Shown here in pieces: positions 44,069 to 53,547 of a stretch of DNA of 64,000 nucleotides. Every line of letters starts with the position of its first letter. Within the stretch, counting starts at the first letter, position 1. A program made the position numbers and the translations under genes. The notes beneath the pieces are model-generated. The model was not told the origin of the DNA. It saw only the letters and a program-made list of their open reading frames with translations, and made no database searches. Origin of the DNA: Allobosea thiooxidans (GTDB taxonomy: Bacteria; Pseudomonadota; Alphaproteobacteria; Rhizobiales; Beijerinckiaceae); assembly GCF_900168195.1 (NCBI RefSeq), contig NZ_FUYX01000005.1, positions 248,001 to 312,000 on the forward strand. The letters are read 5' to 3'.

Positions 44069-44590
44069 ATGACCGCGCTTGCGCGCCTTTCCCTGCTCCC
44101 TGCCGCGCTGCTGCTGTCGCTCTCGGCCGCCAGCGCCCATGTCACCCTCGAAAACAAGGAGGCGGTCGCCGGCGCCTCCTTCAAGCTCGTGCTGCGGGTG
44201 CCCCATGGCTGCTCCGGCGCCGCCACGACAAAGCTCCGCGTACGCATTCCGGAAGCCTTCCGTTCGGCCAAGCCGCAGCCGAAACCCGGCTGGACCCTTG
44301 ATGCGGTGGCGGCTAAGGGCGCGGCCACAGGCGGCGGGCACGGACATGACGATGCGACGGGCCCGCAGGAGGTTTCCTGGACGGGCGTGCTCGAGGATTC
44401 CAGCTACGACGAGTTCGTGCTCTGGGTCTCGACGGCGAAGACCGCGCCCCTCGGCCCGGTCTATGTGCCGATCGTCCAGGAGTGTGGTGACAAGGTCCAG
44501 CGCTGGATTGAGATCCCGTCCGACGGTAACGCGCCGGCCTCGCTCAAATCGCCGGCTCCTTCGTTGCGCCTGATCGGCCAACCGTCCTGA
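44069..44590 (+). CDS. YcnI-family copper-binding protein (DUF1775)
   Basis: A 173-aa exported protein. The signal peptide is cleaved before His24 (ASA|HVTLENKEA), exposing the N-terminal histidine that YcnI proteins use to bind Cu(II). The GAATTKLRVRIPEAFRSAKPQPKPGWTLD stretch is typical. It probably hands copper to, or removes it from, the CopCD-like protein encoded 11 bp downstream. Confidence 0.9.
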   Translation: MTALARLSLLPAALLLSLSAASAHVTLENKEAVAGASFKLVLRVPHGCSGAATTKLRVRIPEAFRSAKPQPKPGWTLDAVAAKGAATGGGHGHDDATGPQEVSWTGVLEDSSYDEFVLWVSTAKTAPLGPVYVPIVQECGDKVQRWIEIPSDGNAPASLKSPAPSLRLIGQPS

Positions 44591-44601
44591 TTGCCGGCGC
44601 C

Positions 44602-46185
44602 ATGTCGCTCCGGAGCGCCGGCATCGCCCTGCTGGCGCTGCTCCTCGCATTGCTGCCACCGTGCGAAGCAGACGCGCACGGTTCGCTCATCTCATCCGAA
44701 CCGGCCGACGGGCTGCTATTGGACGCGGCGCCCGACGCGATCGTCCTGACCTTCGATGAGGCGACGGAGCTCACGGCGCTGCGCCTGACCGCTCCGGACG
44801 GGAGCTACAAGGACGCTGGGCCCGAGCCGGACCGTCTCGTCTCGCACCGGCTCGCACTGCCGCGAAGTACGCTGCAAGGCACGCATGTGCTGTCCTGGCG
44901 CGCAGTCTCGGAGGATGGCCATCCGATCGGCGGAGCGGTTGTCTTCTCGGTAGGCCATGTTTCAGCAGAACCCGGCATGGAGGCCGAAACTTGGCGGCCC
45001 GTCGCCTGGGCGCTCTGGCTCGCGCGGCTCGCGGTGGCTGCTGGAACCGCCTTCGGGATTGGCAGCGTCGCCTTCGTGCTGCTGCTCGCGGCCGGGCGGT
45101 GGCCGGGCAGGTTGCGCGTGATCGTGACCGGTTTCCTCGTCGCTGGAGTTCTCGGCGCGTTTGCGAGCATCGGACTGCAGGGCCTGGATCTCATCGGGGC
45201 AGGCCTCGTCCGCCTGGGCGATCCGGCGCTCTGGTGGGCCGGGCTGTCGCGCACGCCGCAGGGAACGAGTGGCGTTGTCGTCGCGCTTGCCTTTGTGGCG
45301 GCCGGTTTCGGCGTTCGCAATCGTTCGAGAGCCTCCGCGCTCGCCGCACTCAGCCTCTCCGGCGTAGCTTTCGCGGCGAGCGGTCACGCGGCGCTCGCTT
45401 CGCCGCGCTGGCTCATGCAGCCGGCCGTCTTCCTGCACGCTACCGCGATGACACTCTGGCTTGGCGCGCTCCTCCCGCTAGCTGCGCTCGCGCGCAGGGG
45501 CCAGGATGCTCTCGACATCCCGCTACGGCGCTTCAGCGAGCTCATCCCCTATGGCCTCGTCATCCTGTTCGGATCGGGCCTTGCGCTCGCGCTCGTCCAG
45601 CTGGGCTCGGTCCCGGCGCTCTGGCAGAACACCTATGGTCAGGTCTTCCTGGTCAAACTCGGCCTTCTCGCCGCCGTGCTGGCCTTTGCCTTCTTCAATC
45701 GGCGGCTGACGCCGCCAGCCCTTGCCGGCGATCCGGGAGCACGCCGACGCTTGGCGACATCCGCCGCAGCAGAGACGCTGCTGTCATTCTCTGTGCTCGG
45801 CGCAGTTGGCCTCTGGCGCTTTACCGTGCCACCGCGCTCATTGCCGACGCCCGTGCCCGACGCAACTCTGTCGCTCGCCGAGGGGGAGTTCAGCGCCCGG
45901 CTTCGCGTGAGGCCGCCGCGGGCCGGCAAGGTTCGGGTGTTGATCGAGGAGATCCGCAACGGGCCGGGGCGGATCGACCCGAAGGAATTGGTCGTCACGG
46001 TGGAGAAGCCCTCGTTCGCCTTGGGCCCCTTCCGCAAGATCGTCGCGAGAAACGGTTCCGGCGAGTTCGCCCCTATTGACTTGTTCCTGCCCATGGACGG
46101 CATCTGGGTCGTCCGACTGGACGTGCTGCTCGATGATTACCGCCAAGTGAGCTTGCGCGACATTCTGACACTCGATGCGGCATGA
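44602..46185 (+). CDS. CopC-CopD fusion, copper transport protein (YcnJ-like)
   Basis: A 527-aa protein. After a signal peptide, residues 26-125 form a CopC domain starting HGSLISSEPADG, with His26 and His117 (GHP) as copper ligands. About eight helices then form the CopD membrane domain (about 135-410), and a C-terminal periplasmic domain of about 100 residues follows. It is expected to move copper into the cell, as YcnJ does. Together with YcnI it forms a copper pair at the end of the organosulfur operon. Confidence 0.9.
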   Translation: MSLRSAGIALLALLLALLPPCEADAHGSLISSEPADGLLLDAAPDAIVLTFDEATELTALRLTAPDGSYKDAGPEPDRLVSHRLALPRSTLQGTHVLSWRAVSEDGHPIGGAVVFSVGHVSAEPGMEAETWRPVAWALWLARLAVAAGTAFGIGSVAFVLLLAAGRWPGRLRVIVTGFLVAGVLGAFASIGLQGLDLIGAGLVRLGDPALWWAGLSRTPQGTSGVVVALAFVAAGFGVRNRSRASALAALSLSGVAFAASGHAALASPRWLMQPAVFLHATAMTLWLGALLPLAALARRGQDALDIPLRRFSELIPYGLVILFGSGLALALVQLGSVPALWQNTYGQVFLVKLGLLAAVLAFAFFNRRLTPPALAGDPGARRRLATSAAAETLLSFSVLGAVGLWRFTVPPRSLPTPVPDATLSLAEGEFSARLRVRPPRAGKVRVLIEEIRNGPGRIDPKELVVTVEKPSFALGPFRKIVARNGSGEFAPIDLFLPMDGIWVVRLDVLLDDYRQVSLRDILTLDAA

Positions 46186-46317
46186 CCAATTTCGGTTCAG
46201 CCCATGAGTCAGAGCAGCGCCAGGAGCGGACGATCGTCGATCGCTCGGAAGTGGACGCTCACCGAAAGTGAATCTTGCCGGCCTCGACCTTGATCCGGGT
46301 TTCGAGCGCCGTAAAAC

Positions 46318-47370
46318 TCATGCCAGCAACTGGTCGCGCGAAAGCCCGTTCTTTGTAAGTTCGGGCAGAATATCGTTGTCCTGCGTGAGATCGCGCCCAT
46401 AGAGGGCGGAAAAGATGGCAAGCCCCGCCTCATGCAGCGGCATCGGCACGCCAGCCAGCCGTCCGAGTTCGGCGAGCGGCAGCAGCCCGAACGGGACATC
46501 TTCCAACGTGTAGCGTGTTTCGATGGTGGCCGGGCCCAGCGTCGTCGGCTGGGTCTCCGCCAGCATCCGCGAGGTCTCGCCCAGCGGAGCGTCCGGCACC
46601 CCATACGTCAGGGAGTAGTGCTCGCGCATCGTCCTGACCGTTAGGCCGAACGCGGCGGCCAGGGCCAGCCGCTCAGCGTCGATAGCTTCGAGCAACCGAC
46701 CGACCCCCAGGGTCAGATTTTCGCTCTGCCCCCAGGCCTCGCCCTTCTCCATCCGGGTGAAGTTGGCAAGCGCCAGAGCCATATGGCTTTGCGGGTTGAC
46801 GTTGCTCAGCGAGACGGCAAGCAAGCCATCGACGGCACGGAAACGGTCGCCGAACAACGTGTGGCAAAGGTCGAGGCCCTCGTCGGCGAGCCGTCGCGGC
46901 AAGGTGGCGATGTCGACCTTGCTGCGGATGGTCGCGATCTTGACCATGTTCGGCCCCGTGCGCCGCGAGCGCAGGATCGTAGTGCTGAGCGCGATGATCG
47001 GCACCTCCACGCCGCGCTCGGACAGCAGCCGCGACAGGTAGAAGGCGCCAAGCGAAGCGTGCGAGGAGATGATGACCGGCTGCCCCCGCGACAGTAGCGG
47101 CGCCATCGCGTCCATGACGAGCCTGTGCCCGTTTGCCGGCAGGGCGATCAGGACGGCATCGGCGCCGTCGAGGGCGACCTCGCAGCTCGGCGCCACGCCG
47201 GGCCGGAACTCCCCGGCGATCTTGCCCTCGCTGACGAGCGGAGCGCCGGCGGCGAGCTCTTGCGTGCTCTTGCCCGAAGGCGACCAGAGCACGGCCTCGT
47301 GCCCGTTCTCGGCGAGAAAGGCGGCGGCGGCGAAGGCGGCGGCGCCTGCTCCCATGATGGCGACACGCAT
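46318..47370 (-). CDS. Octopine/nopaline dehydrogenase-family protein
   Basis: A 350-aa protein. The N-terminal half is a Rossmann NAD(P) domain (MRVAIMGAGAAAFAAAAFLA), with a long middle helix leading to the octopine-dehydrogenase C-terminal domain (SNVNPQSHMALALANFTRMEKGEAWGQSENLT). The family links or splits an amino acid and a 2-oxoacid through a secondary amine. Next to a DadA-like oxidase and a transporter, a catabolic role on opine-like compounds is likely. The ATG at 47370 has AGGG upstream. Confidence 0.85.
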   Translation of the reverse strand: MRVAIMGAGAAAFAAAAFLAENGHEAVLWSPSGKSTQELAAGAPLVSEGKIAGEFRPGVAPSCEVALDGADAVLIALPANGHRLVMDAMAPLLSRGQPVIISSHASLGAFYLSRLLSERGVEVPIIALSTTILRSRRTGPNMVKIATIRSKVDIATLPRRLADEGLDLCHTLFGDRFRAVDGLLAVSLSNVNPQSHMALALANFTRMEKGEAWGQSENLTLGVGRLLEAIDAERLALAAAFGLTVRTMREHYSLTYGVPDAPLGETSRMLAETQPTTLGPATIETRYTLEDVPFGLLPLAELGRLAGVPMPLHEAGLAIFSALYGRDLTQDNDILPELTKNGLSRDQLLA

Positions 47371-47380
47371 CGGCTGACCC

Positions 47381-48502
47381 TCAGTTGAAGAAGCGGCTCG
47401 GGCGGAATTCGGCGAGCTCGTTGCGTTCGCGCCCATGGACGAGCTCGTCGGCGACGACCTCGCCGAGGAAGGCGCCGAGCGTCACGCCGCTATGGCTGAC
47501 CACGGCATAGTAGCCGGACAGGCCGGGCACCGGGCCGACGGCCGAATAGGAATCCTTCGGAATCGGCCGCGTCGCGATCCGGACCGCCTCGACGTCGACG
47601 TTCCTCAGCGCCGGAACGGTCTTGATGGCGCGGCGCATCAGCTCCTGCGCCTGCGGATGCGAGGGCAGCGCGCCTTCGTCGCTCGCCAGCAGGCGGTCGA
47701 GCTCGTTCGAGCGCAGCAGGAAGCGCCCGCCGCCGTCAGGGCGCATGTTGACCAGGGGCGTGCGCAGCGCGCTCCGGAGCGGCGCGCCGACAGGCGGGGT
47801 GTAGGCGACGATACCGAGCGTCGGCGCCAGCGGAATGCGATGCTCGGACGCCTGGACGATGTCGTTGAGCCAGCGGCCCGCGCAATTCACGACGACATCG
47901 GCTTCGATCGTCCGGCCATCGGCCAGCTCGATGCCGGTGCAGCGCTCGCCCGCCAGCACGAGTCGGTCGACGCGGCCTTCGACGAATGTCGCGCCATGCC
48001 GCTCCAGGGCGGCAGTGATCAGGGCGCCGGAATAGGGGACCGGGTCGAGCCAGCCGTCGCGGGGATAGTGGATGACCGGGACGTTGCCGATCGCGTCGGG
48101 ATTGATCTCGGGTTCGAGCTTGCGGACGTCGTCGAGGCTGAGGACCTCGGCCGGATAGCCCCAGGCGATCAGTTGCTGCAGCTTGGCGAGCGGGTCGGTG
48201 CCGTCGCGGCCGCCGGCCTCGGCTTCCGCATCCTGCCATTGCAGCACGCCGGGTCGATGGTACCAGTCCGCGCCCGGAAATTCGGCGAGCATGTCCTCAT
48301 GCGCCTGGCGGCCGGCGAAGTTCAGCCGGAAATAGGCCTCCGAGGTCAGCTTCTCGCAGGCGTTGACCCAGGCATAGGTCACGCTGGAGGTGCCGCCGCC
48401 CGGCCGCCTTTCCTCGACGATGGTGACCTCAGCCCCGGCCTGCGCCAGGCGATAGGCTACCGATGAGCCGATGACTCCGGCTCCTACAACGATCGCTTGC
48501 AT
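47381..48502 (-). CDS. FAD-dependent amino-acid oxidoreductase (DadA family)
   Basis: A 373-aa DAO-fold flavoprotein starting MQAIVVGAGVIGSSVAYRLAQAGAEVTIVEE. The C-terminal FAD site is GYYAVVSHSGVTLGAFLGEVVADEL. It is the kind of enzyme that oxidises D-amino acids or secondary amines such as opines to an imino acid. It lies 10 bp before the octopine-dehydrogenase-like gene and after the transporter genes, in the same direction. Confidence 0.87.
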   Translation of the reverse strand: MQAIVVGAGVIGSSVAYRLAQAGAEVTIVEERRPGGGTSSVTYAWVNACEKLTSEAYFRLNFAGRQAHEDMLAEFPGADWYHRPGVLQWQDAEAEAGGRDGTDPLAKLQQLIAWGYPAEVLSLDDVRKLEPEINPDAIGNVPVIHYPRDGWLDPVPYSGALITAALERHGATFVEGRVDRLVLAGERCTGIELADGRTIEADVVVNCAGRWLNDIVQASEHRIPLAPTLGIVAYTPPVGAPLRSALRTPLVNMRPDGGGRFLLRSNELDRLLASDEGALPSHPQAQELMRRAIKTVPALRNVDVEAVRIATRPIPKDSYSAVGPVPGLSGYYAVVSHSGVTLGAFLGEVVADELVHGRERNELAEFRPSRFFN

Positions 48503-48542
48503 TGTCCAATCCTCGGAAGGTCAGGATGTGCCGGCCGGGCGT

Positions 48543-49335
48543 TCAGCCCTTGCCGACCAGGATACGGTCCAGCCCGTAGATGCGGTCCACGATGGCCATG
48601 AGCAGGAAGGTGAGGAGAATGACGACGGTCGAGACCGAGGCCACCAGCGGATCGATCGATTCCTCGATGTAGTGGTACATGCGCACCGGCAGCGTCATCG
48701 AGGACGGAGTCGACGAACACGGTCATCGTCACCTCGTCGAAGCTCTGGATGAAGGAGATCACCCAGCCGCCGGCGACGCCGGGGATCATCAGCGGGAAGA
48801 GAACCCGCCGGAACACTGTCCATTGCGAGGCGCCGAGCGAGATCGCCGCCCGCTCGATCGCCGGATCACTGGTCGTCAATGCCGCCAGCACCAGCCGTAG
48901 CCCATAGGGGAAGATGACGAGCACATGGGCGCCGAGCAGCCCGATGAAGGTTCCGGTCATGCCGATTTGCGTGAAGAAGCGTAGAAACGCGACGCCGAGC
49001 ACGACATGCGGGATGATCAGCGGCGACAGGAAGAGCGCGACGAAGGCGTCCCGGCCCGGAAAGCGATAGCGCGCCAAGGCGAGCGCCGCCGGCACGGCCA
49101 GCATCATCGCCAGGCTCGCCGAGAGGACGCCGAGCAGGATACTGAACCAGAAGGCGTCGATGAACTGGCTGTGGCGTAGGATAGCCCAGAACCAGCGCAG
49201 CGAGAACGAGGTCGTCGGCAGCGACAGCAGGTTCGACGGCGTCAGCGACATCCACATCACCACCACTAGCGGCGCCAGCATGAAGGCGACGAACAGCGTG
49301 TGGAACGCGATCGCGAAGGTTCCATTCCGGCTCAT
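48543..49335 (-). pseudogene. ABC transporter permease (PotC-like), frameshifted near its 3' end
   Basis: The first 206 or so codons encode a normal PotC/YdcV-type permease with an EAA loop (AISLGASQWTVFRRVLFPLMIPGVAGGW) ending ...FDEVTMTVFV. After about 48,712 the correct sequence continues in another frame: MTLPVRMYHYIEESIDPLVAS and a final helix to a stop at 48543. In the present frame the tail becomes non-hydrophobic and runs to 48484. The net change is one extra base or two lost. It is either a real lesion of the second permease or a sequencing error; the restored protein would be about 263 aa. Confidence 0.85.
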
Positions 49336-50192
49336 TGCGCGAACCTCGCATAGCGCCGCTCGACGATACGGTTGTAGGTCAGCATGATCGCGGCGTTGAC
49401 GATCAGCAGGACGATGGCGATGGCGGCGCCCAGCGGCCAGTTCAGTGTGCCCAGGAACTCGTCATAGGTCGCGGTCGCGACCACCTTGAGCTGGCGCCCG
49501 CCGATGATCGCCGGCGTCGCGAAGGCGCTGGCGGCAAGAGCGAAGACGATCAGCGAGCCCGAGAGGATGCCGGGGACGATCTGCGGCAGCACAATGCGGC
49601 GGAAGATCGTGAGCTCGCTCGCTCCGAGCGAGCTCGCCGCGCGGATGACCTTGGGGTCGAGGCGCTGGAGCGCGGCCCAGACCGAGATCACCATGAAGGG
49701 GACCGCAACATGGACCAGCGCGATGACGACGCCCTGGACCGTATACAGCATCGGTATCGGGCCCGAGGCGAGGCCGAGCGCCGCTAGGACCTGGTTGATC
49801 ACGCCGTTGCGGCCGAACAGCAGGGCCCAGCCCAGCGTGCGAACCACCACCGAGATCAGCAGTGGGCTCAAGGTGACGATAAGGAAGATCGAGCGCCACG
49901 GTGCGCGCATGCGCGACAGGAAATAGGCTTCCGGCGCGCCGATCAGGATGCAGATTGCCGTTGTCGCCAGCCCGATGCCAACCGTGCGCAGGAAGATCGT
50001 ATGGTAATAGGGATCGCCCAGTGTGTCGGCGTAGTTGCCGAGCGTCAGGCCGCCGATCTGTCCGGTGTTCAGGTCGAAGGCCTGGAAACTCAGGCCCGCG
50101 ATCATGGCGAGCGGCGTCACCAGTAGCGCTGCGAAGAACAGCAGCGCCGGCAGGCTCAGCAGATAGGGAGCGCGACGCTTCGGGCTAGCCAT
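49332..50192 (-). CDS. ABC transporter permease, PotB family
   Basis: A 286-aa permease with six helices and an EAA loop (IRAASSLGASELTIFRRIVLPQIVPGILSG). Together with the frameshifted PotC-like gene it makes the channel of a spermidine/putrescine/opine-type importer. The ATG at 50192 overlaps the ATPase gene by 8 bp; the 4-bp overlap at the 3' end joins it to the next permease. Confidence 0.92.
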   Translation of the reverse strand: MASPKRRAPYLLSLPALLFFAALLVTPLAMIAGLSFQAFDLNTGQIGGLTLGNYADTLGDPYYHTIFLRTVGIGLATTAICILIGAPEAYFLSRMRAPWRSIFLIVTLSPLLISVVVRTLGWALLFGRNGVINQVLAALGLASGPIPMLYTVQGVVIALVHVAVPFMVISVWAALQRLDPKVIRAASSLGASELTIFRRIVLPQIVPGILSGSLIVFALAASAFATPAIIGGRQLKVVATATYDEFLGTLNWPLGAAIAIVLLIVNAAIMLTYNRIVERRYARFAQ

Positions 50193-51258
50193 GGGGCGCC
50201 TCCGGAACCACCGCAGCATCCTCGGGCGTCCAGGCGATCGAGACGGTGTCGCCTTCCCGGAAGCGGGGCACGCCGCGATGCGGCTCGGAGACCAGTACGC
50301 TACCGAGCTCGGTCTGGATCGAGAACAGCCAGGAGTTGCCCTGGAAGACACGCGATTGCAGACGGCCGTCGACCGCGCCGGCCCCCGGAGCTCCGAGCTG
50401 AACCTTCTCCGGGCGCAGCGCGATCAGCACGGTCTCGCCCACCGGCACGGAACGGTAAAGCCGCCCGCCAACCTCGCCCGCGAGGCCGTCGATACGCATG
50501 CGCGCAATCGAGCCGTCCACCGCGGTGACCGTGGCCGGCAATTGCGAGGAGCGCCCGACGAAAGCCGCGGCAAACCGGCTCGCCGGGGCATCGTAAAGCG
50601 TCAGCGGATCCGCGAGCTGGACGATGCGGCCGGCATCCATCACGGCAATCTTGTCGCAGGTCGCGAGCGCTTCAGCCTGGTCATGGGTGACCATGATCGT
50701 CGTGGTGCCGACGCGACGCTGGATCGCACGAATCTCGACCTGCATCTCCTCGCGCAGCTTGGCGTCGAGGTTCGACAAGGGTTCGTCGAGCAGGAGCAGA
50801 GCAGGTTCGATGGCGAGCGCCCGCGCCAGTGCAACGCGCTGCTGCTGGCCGCCGGAGAGTTGGCGTGGATAGCGTTCGCTCATCGCCGAGAGATGCACCA
50901 GGTCGAGCGCCTGGCGGATCGTTTGATCCCGCTCGGAACGGCCGATCCCGCGCATTTCCAACCCGAAGGCGATATTTTCCGCCACGGTCATGTGCGGGAA
51001 GAGCGCATAGCTCTGGAAGACGATGCCCATTCCGCGCCGATTTGCCGGCACGCCGGCCAGATCGCGGCCATCGAGGAGTACTCGGCCGCTGGAGGGCTCC
51101 TCGAAGCCCGCAACGATGTTCAGCGTCGTGGTCTTGCCGCAGCCCGAGGGCCCGAGAAGCCCGACGAATTCGCCGGGCTCGATCGCCAGGTCGATGCCGG
51201 ATAGCGCCGTGAAGCTTGCGAAGCGCTTGGTCAGCGCCTCGATCACGATTTTGGCCAT
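50185..51258 (-). CDS. ABC transporter ATP-binding protein, PotA family
   Basis: A 357-aa ATPase: Walker A GPSGCGKTT (residues 36-44), signature LSGGQQQRVALARAL, Walker B LLLLDEPLSNLD, His in MVTHDQAEAL, then a C-terminal TOBE domain (about 275-350). It energises the PotB/PotC-like permeases. It is the second gene of the operon after the binding protein. Confidence 0.94.
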   Translation of the reverse strand: MAKIVIEALTKRFASFTALSGIDLAIEPGEFVGLLGPSGCGKTTTLNIVAGFEEPSSGRVLLDGRDLAGVPANRRGMGIVFQSYALFPHMTVAENIAFGLEMRGIGRSERDQTIRQALDLVHLSAMSERYPRQLSGGQQQRVALARALAIEPALLLLDEPLSNLDAKLREEMQVEIRAIQRRVGTTTIMVTHDQAEALATCDKIAVMDAGRIVQLADPLTLYDAPASRFAAAFVGRSSQLPATVTAVDGSIARMRIDGLAGEVGGRLYRSVPVGETVLIALRPEKVQLGAPGAGAVDGRLQSRVFQGNSWLFSIQTELGSVLVSEPHRGVPRFREGDTVSIAWTPEDAAVVPEAPHG

Positions 51259-51318
51259 TGATTGGAAAACCCGTTCGGGACGTGTCCGGCCGGGCGAGGC
51301 CGGCCGGTTCAGGATTGC

Positions 51319-52368
51319 TCAGCGTTCGACTTCGCGATTCCAACGCTGCGTCCAGGCGGCGCGGTTCTGGTTGACGGTCGGCCAGTCGATCCTGGCAAGC
51401 TTGCCCACCGCATCGTCGCCGACGGCGAGCCCTTCCTTCTCCGCTTCGCTCAGCTCGGTCTTTCGATTGACCGGACCATAGCCCGCCTTGGCGAAGATCT
51501 TCTGGATCTCGGGCGACAGCATGTGCTGGATGAATTTCTGCGCCTGCGTGGACACGTCGCTGTCGACAACCGGGCACATCGACACCATCAGCGCCGCCGC
51601 ACCTTCCTTGGGCTCGACGGCCTGCAGCGGCAGCCCCTCCTTCTTCAGCGCAACGGCGCGCGAGCGCGCGACCACCGTCATCGCGATCTCGCCGCTCTGC
51701 AGGAGTTCCTCCAGCTTCGGTGCGGAGGGGGCGAAGGTCACGATGTTCGGGCGAATCTCATCCTTGAAGGCCTTGAAGCCAGGGTCGATGCTGGCCTCCC
51801 CGCCGCCCTTGGCGCGCGCAACCATGATCAGTCCGTGCAGACCGGTCGTGCTCGCAGCCCCCAGGAGAGCAAGCTGGCCCTTATAGGCGCTGTTGCCGAG
51901 GTCGCCCCAGGATGTCGGGATGGGAAGTCCCTTCTCCTTGAAAATCTTGGTGTTGTAGACCGGCGCCGTGACGCCGATGCCGAAAGCGATCGCCTGATCG
52001 GCGAGTTTCGCGATCGGATAGATGTCGTCCAGGACCGGCGCCTTCTGGATCGGCGCGCAGAAACCGAACTGCACGGCCTGGTACATCGGTCCGTCATCGA
52101 CGATCGCGACGTCGATCTCCTGCTTGCTGCGCTGAGCCTGCAACTTCGCTAGCGTCGCAGTCGACTGACCCGCGACGTACTCGATCTTGACGTTGTTGGC
52201 CTTCTCGAAGGGCGGAATCACAGAGTCCCGCATCAGGCGCTCGAACGAACCGCCATAGCCGGCGACATACATGGTGTCTTGCGCCAGGGCGCCGGGCGCC
52301 ATCCAGCCCGTGGCCGAAAGCGCCAATCCGAGCGCGATCGAACAGATTCCGTGATGCAGAGACTTCAT
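51319..52368 (-). CDS. ABC transporter substrate-binding protein, PotD-like
   Basis: A 349-aa periplasmic binding protein with a Sec signal (residues about 1-29, cleavage ALA|QDT). The mature start MYVAGYGGSFERLMRDSVIPPFEK and the repeated DVAIVDDGP and LGLAKLARIDWPTVN-like segments fit polyamine/opine/phosphonate-type family 1 binding proteins. It captures the substrate for this locus. It is divergent from the LysR gene. Confidence 0.9.
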   Translation of the reverse strand: MKSLHHGICSIALGLALSATGWMAPGALAQDTMYVAGYGGSFERLMRDSVIPPFEKANNVKIEYVAGQSTATLAKLQAQRSKQEIDVAIVDDGPMYQAVQFGFCAPIQKAPVLDDIYPIAKLADQAIAFGIGVTAPVYNTKIFKEKGLPIPTSWGDLGNSAYKGQLALLGAASTTGLHGLIMVARAKGGGEASIDPGFKAFKDEIRPNIVTFAPSAPKLEELLQSGEIAMTVVARSRAVALKKEGLPLQAVEPKEGAAALMVSMCPVVDSDVSTQAQKFIQHMLSPEIQKIFAKAGYGPVNRKTELSEAEKEGLAVGDDAVGKLARIDWPTVNQNRAAWTQRWNREVER

Positions 52369-52390
52369 GCCAGCAACCCCTCTTTCTTGT

Positions 52391-52406
52391 CCTGATTGCC
52401 ATCAGG
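52391..52406. promoter_or_regulatory. Palindrome in the LysR-transporter divergent region
   Basis: CCTGAT-TGCC-ATCAGG is a perfect 6-bp-arm palindrome 23 bp upstream of the binding-protein start. It is a candidate operator for the LysR regulator, although it lacks the T-N11-A form. Confidence 0.5.
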
Positions 52407-52527
52407 GTTTCGGTCGGAGGGGTATCTGTCAATTGACGAAGTATGGATCGCTCGATCCGGATTTGATATGGGCGCAACTCTTCGTTCGGCGGGCGCTGCC
52501 GCTCGCCGAGCAGAGTTTGACCGGAGT

Positions 52528-53460
52528 ATGAGGCGTTCGATCCCGGGGAGTTTTGATTTGACGCAAATTGGCCACAAGCACTGGGAGGCCTTCAACGCCG
52601 TGCTGCATGTCGGCAGCTTCACGCAGGCGGCGCGCCTGCTGCGCACCTCGCAGCCATCCATCTCCAGGTTGCTGAAGGAACTGCAGGAACGCCTGGGCTT
52701 TGCCCTTTTCACGCGGGCGGATGGACGCAACTGGCCGACGGCTGAGGCACTGGCCCTTCACGATGAAGTCGAGCGCAGCTTCGTCGGTCTGGAGCGCATC
52801 GCCGAGCGAGCCGCCCAGATCAAGGAGCAGCGCGTCGAGCAACTCAGGATCGTCAGCATGCCCGCACTCGCTCACCAGTTCCTGCCGGCCGCGCTCGCGC
52901 GCTTCCTGGAGGAGCATCGCGGTGTCGCGGCCGCTCTCCAGGTCCAGCGCTCAGAGACGATCGCATCTTGGGTCTCGACCCGCCAGTTCGACATCGGCTT
53001 CGCGATGCTGCCGATGGAAAAGCCGGGGGTCGATATCGAGCTTTTCGATCCTGCGATCGGGGTTTGCGTCATGCTGCCCGACCATCCGCTTGCGGCGCGC
53101 GACATCATTACTCCGAGAGATCTGCACGGGCTGGCCTTCGTCGGAAAGGGGCGGGACAGCTTTGCCCATCTGCCGCTGCAGCGCGCTCTCGATGATGCCG
53201 GCTCGATACCGGACATTCGCGTCGACACGCCCATCGCCGCCGTGGCTTGCGAGCTTGTCGCCAATGGCGTCGGAGTCACGATCACCGATCGGTATACGGC
53301 CAGCGCCTTCACCTCCCGAGGCCTGATTTGGCGCCGTTTCGAGCCGGACGTGCCCTATAATTTCGGCGTGCTCTTTCCCTCCCACAGCCAACGGACCGAG
53401 CTTGTCGAGGCGTTCATGCACTTTCTCCGAGGCCAGAGCCTGAACTGCAGGCCTTCGTAG
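52528..53460 (+). CDS. LysR-family transcriptional regulator
   Basis: A 310-aa LysR protein: winged HTH at the start (WEAFNAVLHVGSFTQAARLLRTSQPSISRLLKELQERLGFALF), then the inducer-binding domain. It probably activates the divergent transporter/opine operon on binding its substrate. The start is unclear: ATG 52528 is used here; ATG 52468, or TTG 52558 with GGGGAG 9 bp upstream, are also possible. The last would begin the HTH domain at its normal place. Confidence 0.88.
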   Translation: MRRSIPGSFDLTQIGHKHWEAFNAVLHVGSFTQAARLLRTSQPSISRLLKELQERLGFALFTRADGRNWPTAEALALHDEVERSFVGLERIAERAAQIKEQRVEQLRIVSMPALAHQFLPAALARFLEEHRGVAAALQVQRSETIASWVSTRQFDIGFAMLPMEKPGVDIELFDPAIGVCVMLPDHPLAARDIITPRDLHGLAFVGKGRDSFAHLPLQRALDDAGSIPDIRVDTPIAAVACELVANGVGVTITDRYTASAFTSRGLIWRRFEPDVPYNFGVLFPSHSQRTELVEAFMHFLRGQSLNCRPS

Positions 53461-53547
53461 CGCCAGAAGCGATGGGGTGGACGCCCCTGACGGCATCGAA
53501 GTGCCAAAGTGGTGGTGTTTGAGCGCACCACTGCAAAGGAGGCGTCC

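Noticed and set aside
46186..46317. Short - strand peptide frame (about 20 codons) after the octopine-dehydrogenase-like gene
   Set aside because: Too short to support and without a recognised motif; the 132-bp convergent gap is left unannotated.
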